Source: an uncultured bacterium (GTDB taxonomy: Bacteria > UBP6 > UBA1177 > JAKLFG01). Taken from it: 6,777 nucleotides of DNA. A program made the translations under genes and the position numbers. Positions 1 through 5,850 of the stretch are shown piece by piece. The DNA is taken from contig CALITV010000240.1 of the NCBI GenBank assembly GCA_938048925.1, forward strand, positions 1 to 6,777. Direction: 5' to 3'. The notes under the pieces were generated by a model that saw nothing but the letters and a program-made list of their open reading frames with translations, ran no database searches and had not been told where the DNA came from. Each line of letters begins with the position of its first letter. Position 1 is the stretch's first letter.

Positions 1-153
1 GGCGGTGATGCTTTGGGTGCCGAGCGGTTTTGGGTTCCACTGTTTCTGATTGCGCGTGAAAAGGGCGAAGGCGTTCGCACCGATTGTATGAGCGTTGCGC
101 GGCGCCTGCTCGACTCCTCCTGCTGCGCTGACATGGGCGCCGAGATACTTCAT
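1..153 (-). CDS. nfo: Endonuclease IV (AP endonuclease), N-terminal part, cut by window edge
   Basis: Only the first 51 codons are in the window, read leftwards from an ATG at 153-151. The translation begins [13 protein letters not shown] and continues with [11 protein letters not shown] at residues 29-39. Both match, from memory, the start of E. coli Nfo ([13 protein letters not shown] ... FALFTKNQRQW). Endonuclease IV is a zinc-dependent TIM-barrel enzyme that cuts DNA 5' of abasic sites in base-excision repair in the cytoplasm. The metal ligands lie further along the protein and are outside the window, so activity cannot be judged. The start is supported by an AAAGGA Shine-Dalgarno formed by the last two sense codons of pgi, and by a one-base gap after the pgi stop (TAG-T-ATG). 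This implies co-transcription and translational coupling with pgi. The family assignment is firm for so short a piece because the conserved N-terminal block is nearly complete. Confidence 0.93.
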   Translation of the reverse strand, partial: MKYLGAHVSAAGGVEQAPRNAHTIGANAFALFTRNQKQWNPKPLGTQSITA

Positions 154-154
154 A

Positions 155-1810
155 CTATCCTTTCCGCCACTGTTTGTAGGTGTTGATAAGTTGGTTGGTA
201 GAAGAGTCGTGTGTGGTGATTTCCTCGTTTCCCGCCAGTTCGGGAAGGATTCGATTGGCGAGTTGTTTACCGAGTTCAACGCCCCACTGATCGAAACTGT
301 AGATGTTCCAGATGACCCCTTGGGTGAATATCTTGTGTTCGTAGAGCGCAATGAGCATCCCGAGCGTTCGCGGGGTAAGTTTCCGACAGAGGATCGAATT
401 GGTGGGGCGGTTCCCGGTGAAGACGCGATAGGGGAGTACTCGCTCTATCTCGGCCTCGTCTTTTCCTGCCCGGCGCATCTCGGCGCGCACCTCATCGGCC
501 GTCTTGCCGCGCATGAGCGCCTCGGTTTGGGCTAAGAAGTTGGCGATCAGTTTCTCGTGGTGGTCACCAACCGGGTTGTGGCTCTGAGCGAACGCAATGA
601 AATCACAGGGCACCAGTTTCGTCCCTTGGTGGATCAGTTGATAGAAGGCGTGCTGGCCGTTGGTGCCCGGTTCTCCCCAGATAATCGGGCCGGTTTCGTA
701 GTCAACGAATTTTCCGGTACGGTCAACCGACTTACCGTTCGATTCCATGTTCCCTTGCTGGAAATAGGCAGGAAAGCGGTGGAGGTATTGGTCGTAGGGA
801 AGTATCGCCTCGGTGTGGGAGCCGAAGAAGTTGCCATACCAGATTCCGATGAGAGCGAGAACGACCGGCGCGTTTTGTTCGAAGGTGGTGGTGCGGAAAT
901 GTTCGTCCATCACGAACGCTCCCTCGAGCAGTTCCTCGAAGCGCTCGAAGCCGATGGTGCAGGCGATCGAAAGACCGATTGCCGACCAGAGCGAGTAGCG
1001 GCCGCCGACCCAATCCCAGAACTCGAACATGTTGGCGGTGTCTATGCCGAATTTTGCCACCTCGGCGGTATTCGTCGAAACGGCGACGAAATGCTTGGCG
1101 ATAGCGCCCTCGTCTTTGATCGTCTCGAGGAGCCAGCGACGCGCGGTGACCGCATTGGTCATGGTCTCTTGTGTTGTGAAGGTTTTCGACGAGATGATGA
1201 AAAGTGTCGTTTCGGGGTTCAGTTTTCGGAGAGTTTCTACGATATGGGTTGCATCAATGTTGGAAACGAAGTGCGGCGTGACGGAGCCGTGCCAGAAAGG
1301 GCGAAGCGCCTCGGTGACCATGACGGGGCCGAGATCGGAGCCGCCGATTCCGATGTTGACGATATCGGTGATGCGCCGGCCTGTGTGGCCGCGCCAAGAG
1401 CCGGAGAGCAGTTGTTCGGAGAAATGGCGCATGCGGCCGAGAACACGACGCACATCAGGCATGATGTCGTGACCATCCACATACATGGGGCGGTTCGACC
1501 GGTTACGAAGCGCCACATGAAAAACGGCGCGATCCTCGGTTTCGTTGATATGTTCACCACTGAACAGGGCGGCAATCGCGTCGGCGAGTCGGCAGTCGGT
1601 TGCGAGACGAGTCAGCAGCCGCATCGTCTCGTCGGTGATGATATTTTTCGAATAGTCAAGGAGCATCTCTTCGATCCGGAGAGAAAATCGCTCGGCGCGG
1701 TGTGGATCGGCGGCAAAGAGGGTGCTGAGCGGAGTGTTCCCGAGATGCTCATAATGTTCTTCCAGCGCCTTCCATGCGGCGGTGGTGGTCGGGGTGATTT
1801 TAGGAAACAT
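155..1810 (-). CDS. pgi: Glucose-6-phosphate isomerase
   Basis: Interconverts glucose-6-phosphate and fructose-6-phosphate in glycolysis and gluconeogenesis in the cytoplasm. The protein is 551 residues from the chosen start, close to the roughly 550 of the long E. coli-type family. Visible blocks are IGIGGSDLG at 153-161 (sugar-phosphate binding), [11 protein letters not shown] at 206-216, the PGI signature around GGRYS at 269-273, and the C-terminal signature [13 protein letters not shown] at 503-515. Catalytic residues by comparison with E. coli are Glu356 (in GNMESNGKS), His387 (in GQHAFY) and Lys515, each offset by one from E. coli 355/386/514. The reading frame is open back to an ATG at 1822, but the ATG at 1810 (MFPKI) is preferred: GAGG at 1820-1817 lies six bases before it, while the upstream ATGs at 1822 and 1816 overlap or abut that motif. 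All key residues are present and the gene looks intact. It is divergent from the CoA-binding gene and followed one base later by nfo. Confidence 0.98.
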   Translation of the reverse strand: MFPKITPTTTAAWKALEEHYEHLGNTPLSTLFAADPHRAERFSLRIEEMLLDYSKNIITDETMRLLTRLATDCRLADAIAALFSGEHINETEDRAVFHVALRNRSNRPMYVDGHDIMPDVRRVLGRMRHFSEQLLSGSWRGHTGRRITDIVNIGIGGSDLGPVMVTEALRPFWHGSVTPHFVSNIDATHIVETLRKLNPETTLFIISSKTFTTQETMTNAVTARRWLLETIKDEGAIAKHFVAVSTNTAEVAKFGIDTANMFEFWDWVGGRYSLWSAIGLSIACTIGFERFEELLEGAFVMDEHFRTTTFEQNAPVVLALIGIWYGNFFGSHTEAILPYDQYLHRFPAYFQQGNMESNGKSVDRTGKFVDYETGPIIWGEPGTNGQHAFYQLIHQGTKLVPCDFIAFAQSHNPVGDHHEKLIANFLAQTEALMRGKTADEVRAEMRRAGKDEAEIERVLPYRVFTGNRPTNSILCRKLTPRTLGMLIALYEHKIFTQGVIWNIYSFDQWGVELGKQLANRILPELAGNEEITTHDSSTNQLINTYKQWRKG

Positions 1811-1816
1811 GATCAT

Positions 1817-1820
1817 CCTC
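1817..1820 (-). promoter_or_regulatory. Ribosome binding site deciding the pgi start
   Basis: GAGG read on the minus strand, six bases before the ATG at 1810. Three in-frame ATGs are crowded here (1822, 1816, 1810). Only the last is at a normal Shine-Dalgarno distance, so the four residues MRMI in front of it are probably not translated. Confidence 0.75.
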
Positions 1821-1843
1821 ATAAGTGTACCAACGATGAAACG

Positions 1844-1872
1844 ACTATAGCCGCAAAGGATTTTTATTGCAA
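1844..1872 (-). promoter_or_regulatory. Sigma-70-type promoter candidate for pgi-nfo
   Basis: On the minus strand, TTGCAA (1872-1867) is followed after exactly 17 bases by TATAGT (1849-1844), which matches TATAAT in five of six positions; the -35 matches TTGACA in four of six. The predicted transcription start near 1837 would leave a leader of about 27 bases before the pgi ATG at 1810. Position, spacing and match all fit. Use of the sigma-70 consensus is an assumption because the host is unknown. Confidence 0.6.
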
Positions 1873-1895
1873 CATCGCGTTGGGTGTGCTACATT
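1867..1895 (+). promoter_or_regulatory. Sigma-70-type promoter candidate with extended -10 for the CoA-binding/thioredoxin/lipoprotein operon
   Basis: On the plus strand, TTGCAA (1867-1872), a 17-base spacer, then TACATT (1890-1895), four of six matches to each consensus. The weaker -10 is preceded by TGC at 1887-1889, which is an extended -10 element (TGn). The predicted start near 1902 gives a leader of about 23 bases, just enough to hold the AAGGAGG at 1911-1917. Its -35 hexamer is a perfect palindrome and is the same six bases used by the opposite pgi promoter. Confidence 0.55.
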
Positions 1896-1910
1896 GTCCG
1901 TGTCGTGTCC

Positions 1911-1917
1911 AAGGAGG
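1911..1917 (+). promoter_or_regulatory. Strong ribosome binding site selecting a GTG start
   Basis: AAGGAGG is a full Shine-Dalgarno and lies seven bases before GTG at 1925. It settles the start of the CoA-binding gene, whose reading frame stays open far upstream into the antisense of pgi and would otherwise be hard to start correctly. Confidence 0.85.
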
Positions 1918-1924
1918 GCTTGCC

Positions 1925-2335
1925 GTGTTTCATGCCGATCTCAAGAAAATGTTCGAAGAATCGCGCACCATTGCAATCGTCGGGTTGTCCGATAATCCGG
2001 CGCGCACCTCGCACCGTATCGGAAAGTATCTGAAGAACGAAGCGGGGTATCGGGTTATTCCGGTTAACCCCAACATCACCGAATTGTGGGGCGAGAAGAG
2101 TTATCCGAATCTTCTGGCGATACCACGGGAGATAGCCATCGACATCGTAAATGTTTTCCGGCGCTCCGAGTATCTCGAAGAGGTGGCGCGAGAAGCGGTC
2201 GAGCTCGGGTGCCGCTTTTTTTGGGCGCAACTCGGTATCTATGGTGAAAAGGCCGAAGAAATCCTCAAAGCGGCCGGAATCCCCTACATCATGAACCGCT
2301 GCATCTTCGTCGAACATCAGAGTATTTTCCACTGA
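1925..2335 (+). CDS. CoA-binding domain protein, YccU-like (COG1832 type)
   Basis: A 136-residue, single-domain Rossmann-fold protein of the CoA-binding family that includes E. coli YccU. It resembles the nucleotide-binding domain of succinyl-CoA synthetase alpha subunits but lacks the catalytic ligase part; the physiological role of the family is not settled. The family pattern is visible in order: TIAIVGLSDNPARTSHRIGKYL at 15-36 (the binding loop GLSDNPAR, compare GASDKPDR in YccU), GYRVIPVNP at 41-49, DIVNVFRRSE at 73-82, FWAQLGI at 99-105 and MNRC at 123-126. Cytoplasmic; no signal peptide or membrane segment. The GTG start is chosen for its strong upstream AAGGAGG. It is the first gene of a three-gene plus-strand operon, ending seven bases before the thioredoxin gene. 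Length and motifs look normal, with nothing missing. Confidence 0.93.
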   Translation: MFHADLKKMFEESRTIAIVGLSDNPARTSHRIGKYLKNEAGYRVIPVNPNITELWGEKSYPNLLAIPREIAIDIVNVFRRSEYLEEVAREAVELGCRFFWAQLGIYGEKAEEILKAAGIPYIMNRCIFVEHQSIFH

Positions 2336-2342
2336 CCCCGTC

Positions 2343-2852
2343 ATGACGCCGGTCGAGGGGCGCATCGCACGACGGGATCGCTGGATCGTTGCAGTCATAG
2401 TGGTGCTTACGGTGCTCCTCATCGGCTACAATGTCGTCATGTTCTATGGTCCTTCTTTTTTGCTCAGAGGAAAGGCAATCGAGTCGCTGACCCTCTACGA
2501 TGTGGACCGGGGGACGGAAGAGCGGGTGCCCCTTCCGCGCCACGGAACGGTGTTTTTGCACTTCTGGGCGACATGGTGCTCTTCGTGTGTGGCCGAACTG
2601 CCGGTACTCGCCCCTTATGAGCGCCGGGTAACCATCATCGGCATCCTCAAGGAGCCGGTTCGCCTCGATCACCTGCGCGCATTTGCAGTTCCGTGGTCGA
2701 ACTACCGCGGTAGTGACGAAACCTTTTCTTCTTTTATGGTTTCCGGAGTTCCCACAACGGTCGTGGTGCGTGACCGGGTCGTCGTGGCGGTTCACCCCGG
2801 CCCGCTCAGCCGCGAGGTAATCGAGTCGTGGTTAGAAGACAACTCGCGCTAA
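2343..2852 (+). CDS. Membrane-anchored TlpA-like thioredoxin
   Basis: A 169-residue protein with a basic N-terminus (RIARRDR at 7-13), one hydrophobic segment at about 14-35 and a thioredoxin-like domain from about 45 to the end. It would be held in the inner membrane with the domain in the periplasm. The active site is WCSSC at 78-82 (Cys79, Cys82) within HFWATWCSSCVAELPVL, the usual TlpA/ResA context. The cis-proline loop is GVPTT with Pro137. The 55 residues from the second cysteine to the cis-proline exceed those of plain thioredoxin but are fewer than I recall for ResA or CcmG, so the TlpA-type insertion seems short. Proteins of this class reduce or exchange disulfides of specific extracytoplasmic partners; no cytochrome-maturation gene is near. 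No Shine-Dalgarno precedes the ATG, which lies seven bases after the previous stop, so translation probably depends on coupling. The end overlaps the lipoprotein gene by 25 bases. Confidence 0.87.
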   Translation: MTPVEGRIARRDRWIVAVIVVLTVLLIGYNVVMFYGPSFLLRGKAIESLTLYDVDRGTEERVPLPRHGTVFLHFWATWCSSCVAELPVLAPYERRVTIIGILKEPVRLDHLRAFAVPWSNYRGSDETFSSFMVSGVPTTVVVRDRVVVAVHPGPLSREVIESWLEDNSR

Positions 2853-4783
2853 TCGGTTTTTTCCTTCTCGCACATACGCTCGCGTGTGTGCGACAACAAG
2901 AGATATGGCCGGTTCCCAACTACCCCGAAATGGAGCCGAATGAGACCGAAAAGGAGGCGATGCTTCTCGAGGAGGGAAGGACGCTCGAAGGGACGCTCGA
3001 TTTTTGTCGCACCGGCAAGGCCGACCGCGATGTCTTTTTCGTTCCGGCGCATGCAGGGTTCGTCTATCGCATCGAGATCGAGACGAAAGAAAGCGATTTC
3101 TCGCCCGTGGTGAACATTGCCGACCGGTATCTTCCCATCCGTGTCATCTATCCGCATGGTAATACTCGTGTTGCTGTTGATGTATATGCACCGTTCGAAT
3201 CGCCGCTCTACCTCACTATCACCGAAGTTTCACCGCGGGAGCGGTGCCTTTCGGGCTGGGAGGAGGGGCGCTACTGGGTGCGGATTACCAAACAGTGGCT
3301 CTGTGCCCTTGCTCCGACAGCGACCGTGGCACCGGAAAAGCCGGTCATCTTTGACTTTGCGACGCCACCGTATGGATTTCGGTCGCTTGCGGTGAAGGAT
3401 GTCCCTCAAGGAATGGTGGGCATAGCCCTCGAATCGGAGCGTCCCACGAGCGACAAGAAAATGATCCTCGTAGATTGTGTGAGTGGGGAAGTGGTTGCGG
3501 GATCGGACGACCTCGATGGCGATAGCGGAAAAACCGATCCGTATCTTTATGAACAACTCGGCGGTGCGCGCGATCTGCGTCTAGTGGTCGAACGGAAAGA
3601 GGAGGATTTTCGTCGGAATCCCCTCCCAGCTGATCAAGTTCGCATAACGCTTTCTCACCATAGTTTCTCCACGGAACTCGAGCAGAACGATCGTTTTATC
3701 TATGCTAACCAAATTGATCCTGTCGAGACACGCGGCACACTCGATGCCGCCGAGAAGGTGGTCGACGGGGAATGGCAAGCAGACCGCGACATCTTCCGCG
3801 TCGAAACGACTCGAGGGGCAGTCGTGTCGTTCCGCCTCATCTTCGGAAAGAGCGGTCAGATTTCTGCTTCTCTGTGGGCTTCATCCGCCGAAGCGGGCGG
3901 TTATACGCTCTTTTTGCTCCGTCGCGTTTCGTTCGCGGCCGTCGCTGGCGAGACCTATGCTATTGACACCTTTTTGCCCTACACCGGCACTCTCTACCTT
4001 CTTTTGCAGGGGCGCGATATGCCGTACCGATTTTCTTATGAGGAGGGGGTTCCGGAGGAGCGGGCGGCGGACAGCGGCGATACCGAAGTCTCTCTCGAAA
4101 AATGTCGTGGCGCGTATCTTCGCTGGTCGTTCCCGCCTTTTGTCAACGCGGTGCGTATCGCACTCTCTTCCCAAGAACCGTTGCCGCTGCTTGCGGTGTT
4201 CGACCACAACGAACTTCCTTTCTTGTCGTTTTCTCCGTCGCAAGAGGAGCGGGCTCCGTTCTTCTATCTCACGCGGCTTTCGGAGCAGACACGATTGCTA
4301 ATGGCCGCCGCGGCAGAAAACTGTGCGACACCAAGCAGCGGAACAGCGATTCTCTCGGTTGATCCGGTTTCGTTCGTAGTCGAAGAACCCGATTTTACCG
4401 TACCCGGTACCGTAAGCGACGCCGTGCCGGGAACAACCTATATCGGTTGGATAGATACCGATGTGCCGGTCATCGAAAATCGTTGGCGCTTTACGCCTGA
4501 ACGAGATGGAACGCTCGTTCTGCTTACCACGCCGATTCGCGAGCGTACCCCCGTACTACTCGATACGGTGCTCCGTGTCTATGAAGATGATTCGCCGACG
4601 CCGATAGCCGAAAACGACGATCTCATTGAATGGTTACCGTTCCACAATGAAAGTTTTCTCCGCGTGCCCGTTGCGGAAGGCCACACCTACGAGATCTCGG
4701 TCAAGCCGTTCATGGATGCCTCGAGTAACATCGAGGCGATGAACATCCATCTTCATTACGGGCTCGATATACGGTTCGAATAA
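2828..4783 (+). CDS. Predicted lipoprotein with PPC-like beta-sandwich repeats
   Basis: A 651-residue protein. The N-terminus MVRRQLALIGFFLLAHTLAC is a signal peptide with a lipobox-like end; Cys20 would be lipidated. The box is imperfect (His at -4, Thr at -3), so plain secretion is possible. The mature part is beta-rich and contains PPC-like (pre-peptidase C-terminal) elements. One copy begins EMEPNETEKEA (35-45) with GTLDF then DRDVFFVPAHAGFVYRIEIE (67-85). Another begins ELEQNDRFIYANQI (283-296) with RGTLD then DRDIFRVETTRG (319-330). DVPVIENRWRFTPERDGTLVL (545-565) and DTVLRVYEDD ... AENDD (579-598) form a third, C-terminal copy. Similar but weaker segments near 172-275 and 415-515 suggest up to five sandwiches in a row. 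No protease or other catalytic domain is seen, so it may bind ligands or have a structural role. The GTG start has GAGG ten bases upstream and overlaps the thioredoxin gene. Six cysteines remain after Cys20: 60, 140, 159, 217, 426 and 499. Function unknown. Confidence 0.82.
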   Translation: MVRRQLALIGFFLLAHTLACVRQQEIWPVPNYPEMEPNETEKEAMLLEEGRTLEGTLDFCRTGKADRDVFFVPAHAGFVYRIEIETKESDFSPVVNIADRYLPIRVIYPHGNTRVAVDVYAPFESPLYLTITEVSPRERCLSGWEEGRYWVRITKQWLCALAPTATVAPEKPVIFDFATPPYGFRSLAVKDVPQGMVGIALESERPTSDKKMILVDCVSGEVVAGSDDLDGDSGKTDPYLYEQLGGARDLRLVVERKEEDFRRNPLPADQVRITLSHHSFSTELEQNDRFIYANQIDPVETRGTLDAAEKVVDGEWQADRDIFRVETTRGAVVSFRLIFGKSGQISASLWASSAEAGGYTLFLLRRVSFAAVAGETYAIDTFLPYTGTLYLLLQGRDMPYRFSYEEGVPEERAADSGDTEVSLEKCRGAYLRWSFPPFVNAVRIALSSQEPLPLLAVFDHNELPFLSFSPSQEERAPFFYLTRLSEQTRLLMAAAAENCATPSSGTAILSVDPVSFVVEEPDFTVPGTVSDAVPGTTYIGWIDTDVPVIENRWRFTPERDGTLVLLTTPIRERTPVLLDTVLRVYEDDSPTPIAENDDLIEWLPFHNESFLRVPVAEGHTYEISVKPFMDASSNIEAMNIHLHYGLDIRFE

Positions 4784-5850
4784 TTTGGGGGACGCCAGAC
4801 CACTTTTACATCGTCATCGAAACGCTCGATTGCGTGAAGACGGAAGGGGGGCATCGGATGAGAGGAAGAATCGCCTCCCGCCAGAGAAATTCCCTCTCCG
4901 AGAAGAAATGGGGCGATGAAGTGAACGACTTCGTCCGCCAACTGCTGCTCGATAAACGATCGGTAGAGGCGAGCGCCGCCTTCGACGAGTAAAGAATTGA
5001 TACGATATTTATCCCACAAGATGGCGATCGCTCCAGCAAGATCGGTTGGCGAGGAAAGTTGCTCTATCCGACAACCGCGTGATTTGAAAACGTCGGTGCG
5101 TTTCGAGGCGCTCTCGGTGGTAAAAATGATTGGCGAACGGTCGAATACTCTCCGGTTTGGTTCAACCGAAAGATTGGCCGAAAAAATGACTGGTTGAGGA
5201 GACTTTCCTTCGACTAGTCGTGTGGTGAGGATCGGGTCGTCGCGGTTCACGGTGCCAGCGCCCACGGCGATTGCCATGTGCTCGGCGCGGAGGCGGTGTG
5301 CCTCACCCTGTGATTGCTTGCCGGAAATCGGAAAAGGGTCGCCGGTTGGTGGGGCAATGAACCCGTCCATCGTGAGCGCCATTTTGAGGGTTATCCACGG
5401 CCGTTTTTCGCGTGCCGTTTTGTAGAAAAAGCGGTTTATTTCAGAGAGTTCTTTCTCGAATCCCGGAACAAATTCGGTGGGAATCCCGCGGGACGACAGG
5501 TAGGCACAGCCGCCACACGCTTTTTCGGTCGGTTCCGAGGCCGCGACATAGACTTTTTTGATGCCCGCCGCCGCTATTGCATGACTACAGGGTGGCGTTT
5601 TCCCGAAATGGTTGCAGGGCTCTAGGGTAACTGCCATCGAAAGACCGGTGGCGCTTCTGCCGAGGTTCTTGAGTGCGACGATTTCGGCATGATCACCGCC
5701 ATAGCGTTGATGCCACCCTTCCGCAAGGATGGTTCCCTCCTCATCAAAAACCACGGCGCCGACCATGGGGTTGGGATAGACCGCCGGACCGCCGTTACGG
5801 GCGAGAACGATCGCCCGCGCCATGATCTCTCGGATTCGCTGCTCGTTCAC
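4756..5850 (-). CDS. ribD: Bifunctional riboflavin biosynthesis deaminase/reductase
   Basis: A 364-residue cytoplasmic enzyme that deaminates 2,5-diamino-6-ribosylamino-4-pyrimidinone 5'-phosphate and then reduces the ribosyl side chain with NADPH, two steps of riboflavin synthesis. The deaminase domain (about 5-145) has the zinc site HAE at 54-56 (His54, catalytic Glu56) and PCNHFGKTPPC at 78-88 (Cys79, Cys88), preceded by PNPMVGAV at 26-33. The reductase domain (about 150-355) shows WITLKMALTMDG at 152-163, RAEHMAIAVGAGTVNRDDP at 188-206, LLVEGGARL at 287-295 and FIAPFLLGEG at 311-320. Length matches the fused RibD family. The usual DPNPxVxGxG-like loop is replaced by SEPTEKACGGC at 105-115, with a CxxC. 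The GTG start lies in a GTGA overlap with the upstream stop; GAGG ten bases before it is the likely ribosome site. No FMN riboswitch or other rib gene is nearby. The last codons overlap the convergent lipoprotein gene by 28 bases. Confidence 0.96.
   Translation of the reverse strand: MNEQRIREIMARAIVLARNGGPAVYPNPMVGAVVFDEEGTILAEGWHQRYGGDHAEIVALKNLGRSATGLSMAVTLEPCNHFGKTPPCSHAIAAAGIKKVYVAASEPTEKACGGCAYLSSRGIPTEFVPGFEKELSEINRFFYKTAREKRPWITLKMALTMDGFIAPPTGDPFPISGKQSQGEAHRLRAEHMAIAVGAGTVNRDDPILTTRLVEGKSPQPVIFSANLSVEPNRRVFDRSPIIFTTESASKRTDVFKSRGCRIEQLSSPTDLAGAIAILWDKYRINSLLVEGGARLYRSFIEQQLADEVVHFIAPFLLGEGISLAGGDSSSHPMPPFRLHAIERFDDDVKVVWRPPNYSNRISSP

Noticed and set aside
95..535. Plus-strand open frame of 146 codons at the left end
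   Set aside because: It lies opposite nfo and the 3' end of pgi, and its sequence resembles no protein; it is a shadow of those genes.
557..1924. Very long open frame antisense to pgi, continuous and in frame with the CoA-binding gene, which could be read as a 592-residue protein
   Set aside because: It is exactly opposite a fully conserved pgi, its translation shows no family motifs, and a perfect Shine-Dalgarno places the real start at GTG 1925. The open antisense frame follows from codon bias in pgi.
2339..2348. Ten-base perfect palindrome CGTCATGACG centred on the start of the thioredoxin gene
   Set aside because: It has no loop or extended arms and is short enough to occur by chance; no operator family suggests itself.
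1889..2422. Minus-strand open frame of 177 codons opposite the CoA-binding gene
   Set aside because: The plus strand encodes a recognisable conserved family in the same place; no ribosome site or motif supports the antisense frame.
3702..4301. Plus-strand open frame of 199 codons within the lipoprotein gene
   Set aside because: It is in another frame of a gene with signal peptide and domain evidence, and its composition is rich in Arg, Ser and Cys as is typical of shadow frames.
5391..5399. TTATCCACG, one mismatch from a DnaA box
   Set aside because: It is a single copy inside conserved ribD coding sequence (it encodes the PWIT segment on the minus strand), with no AT-rich region or companion boxes.
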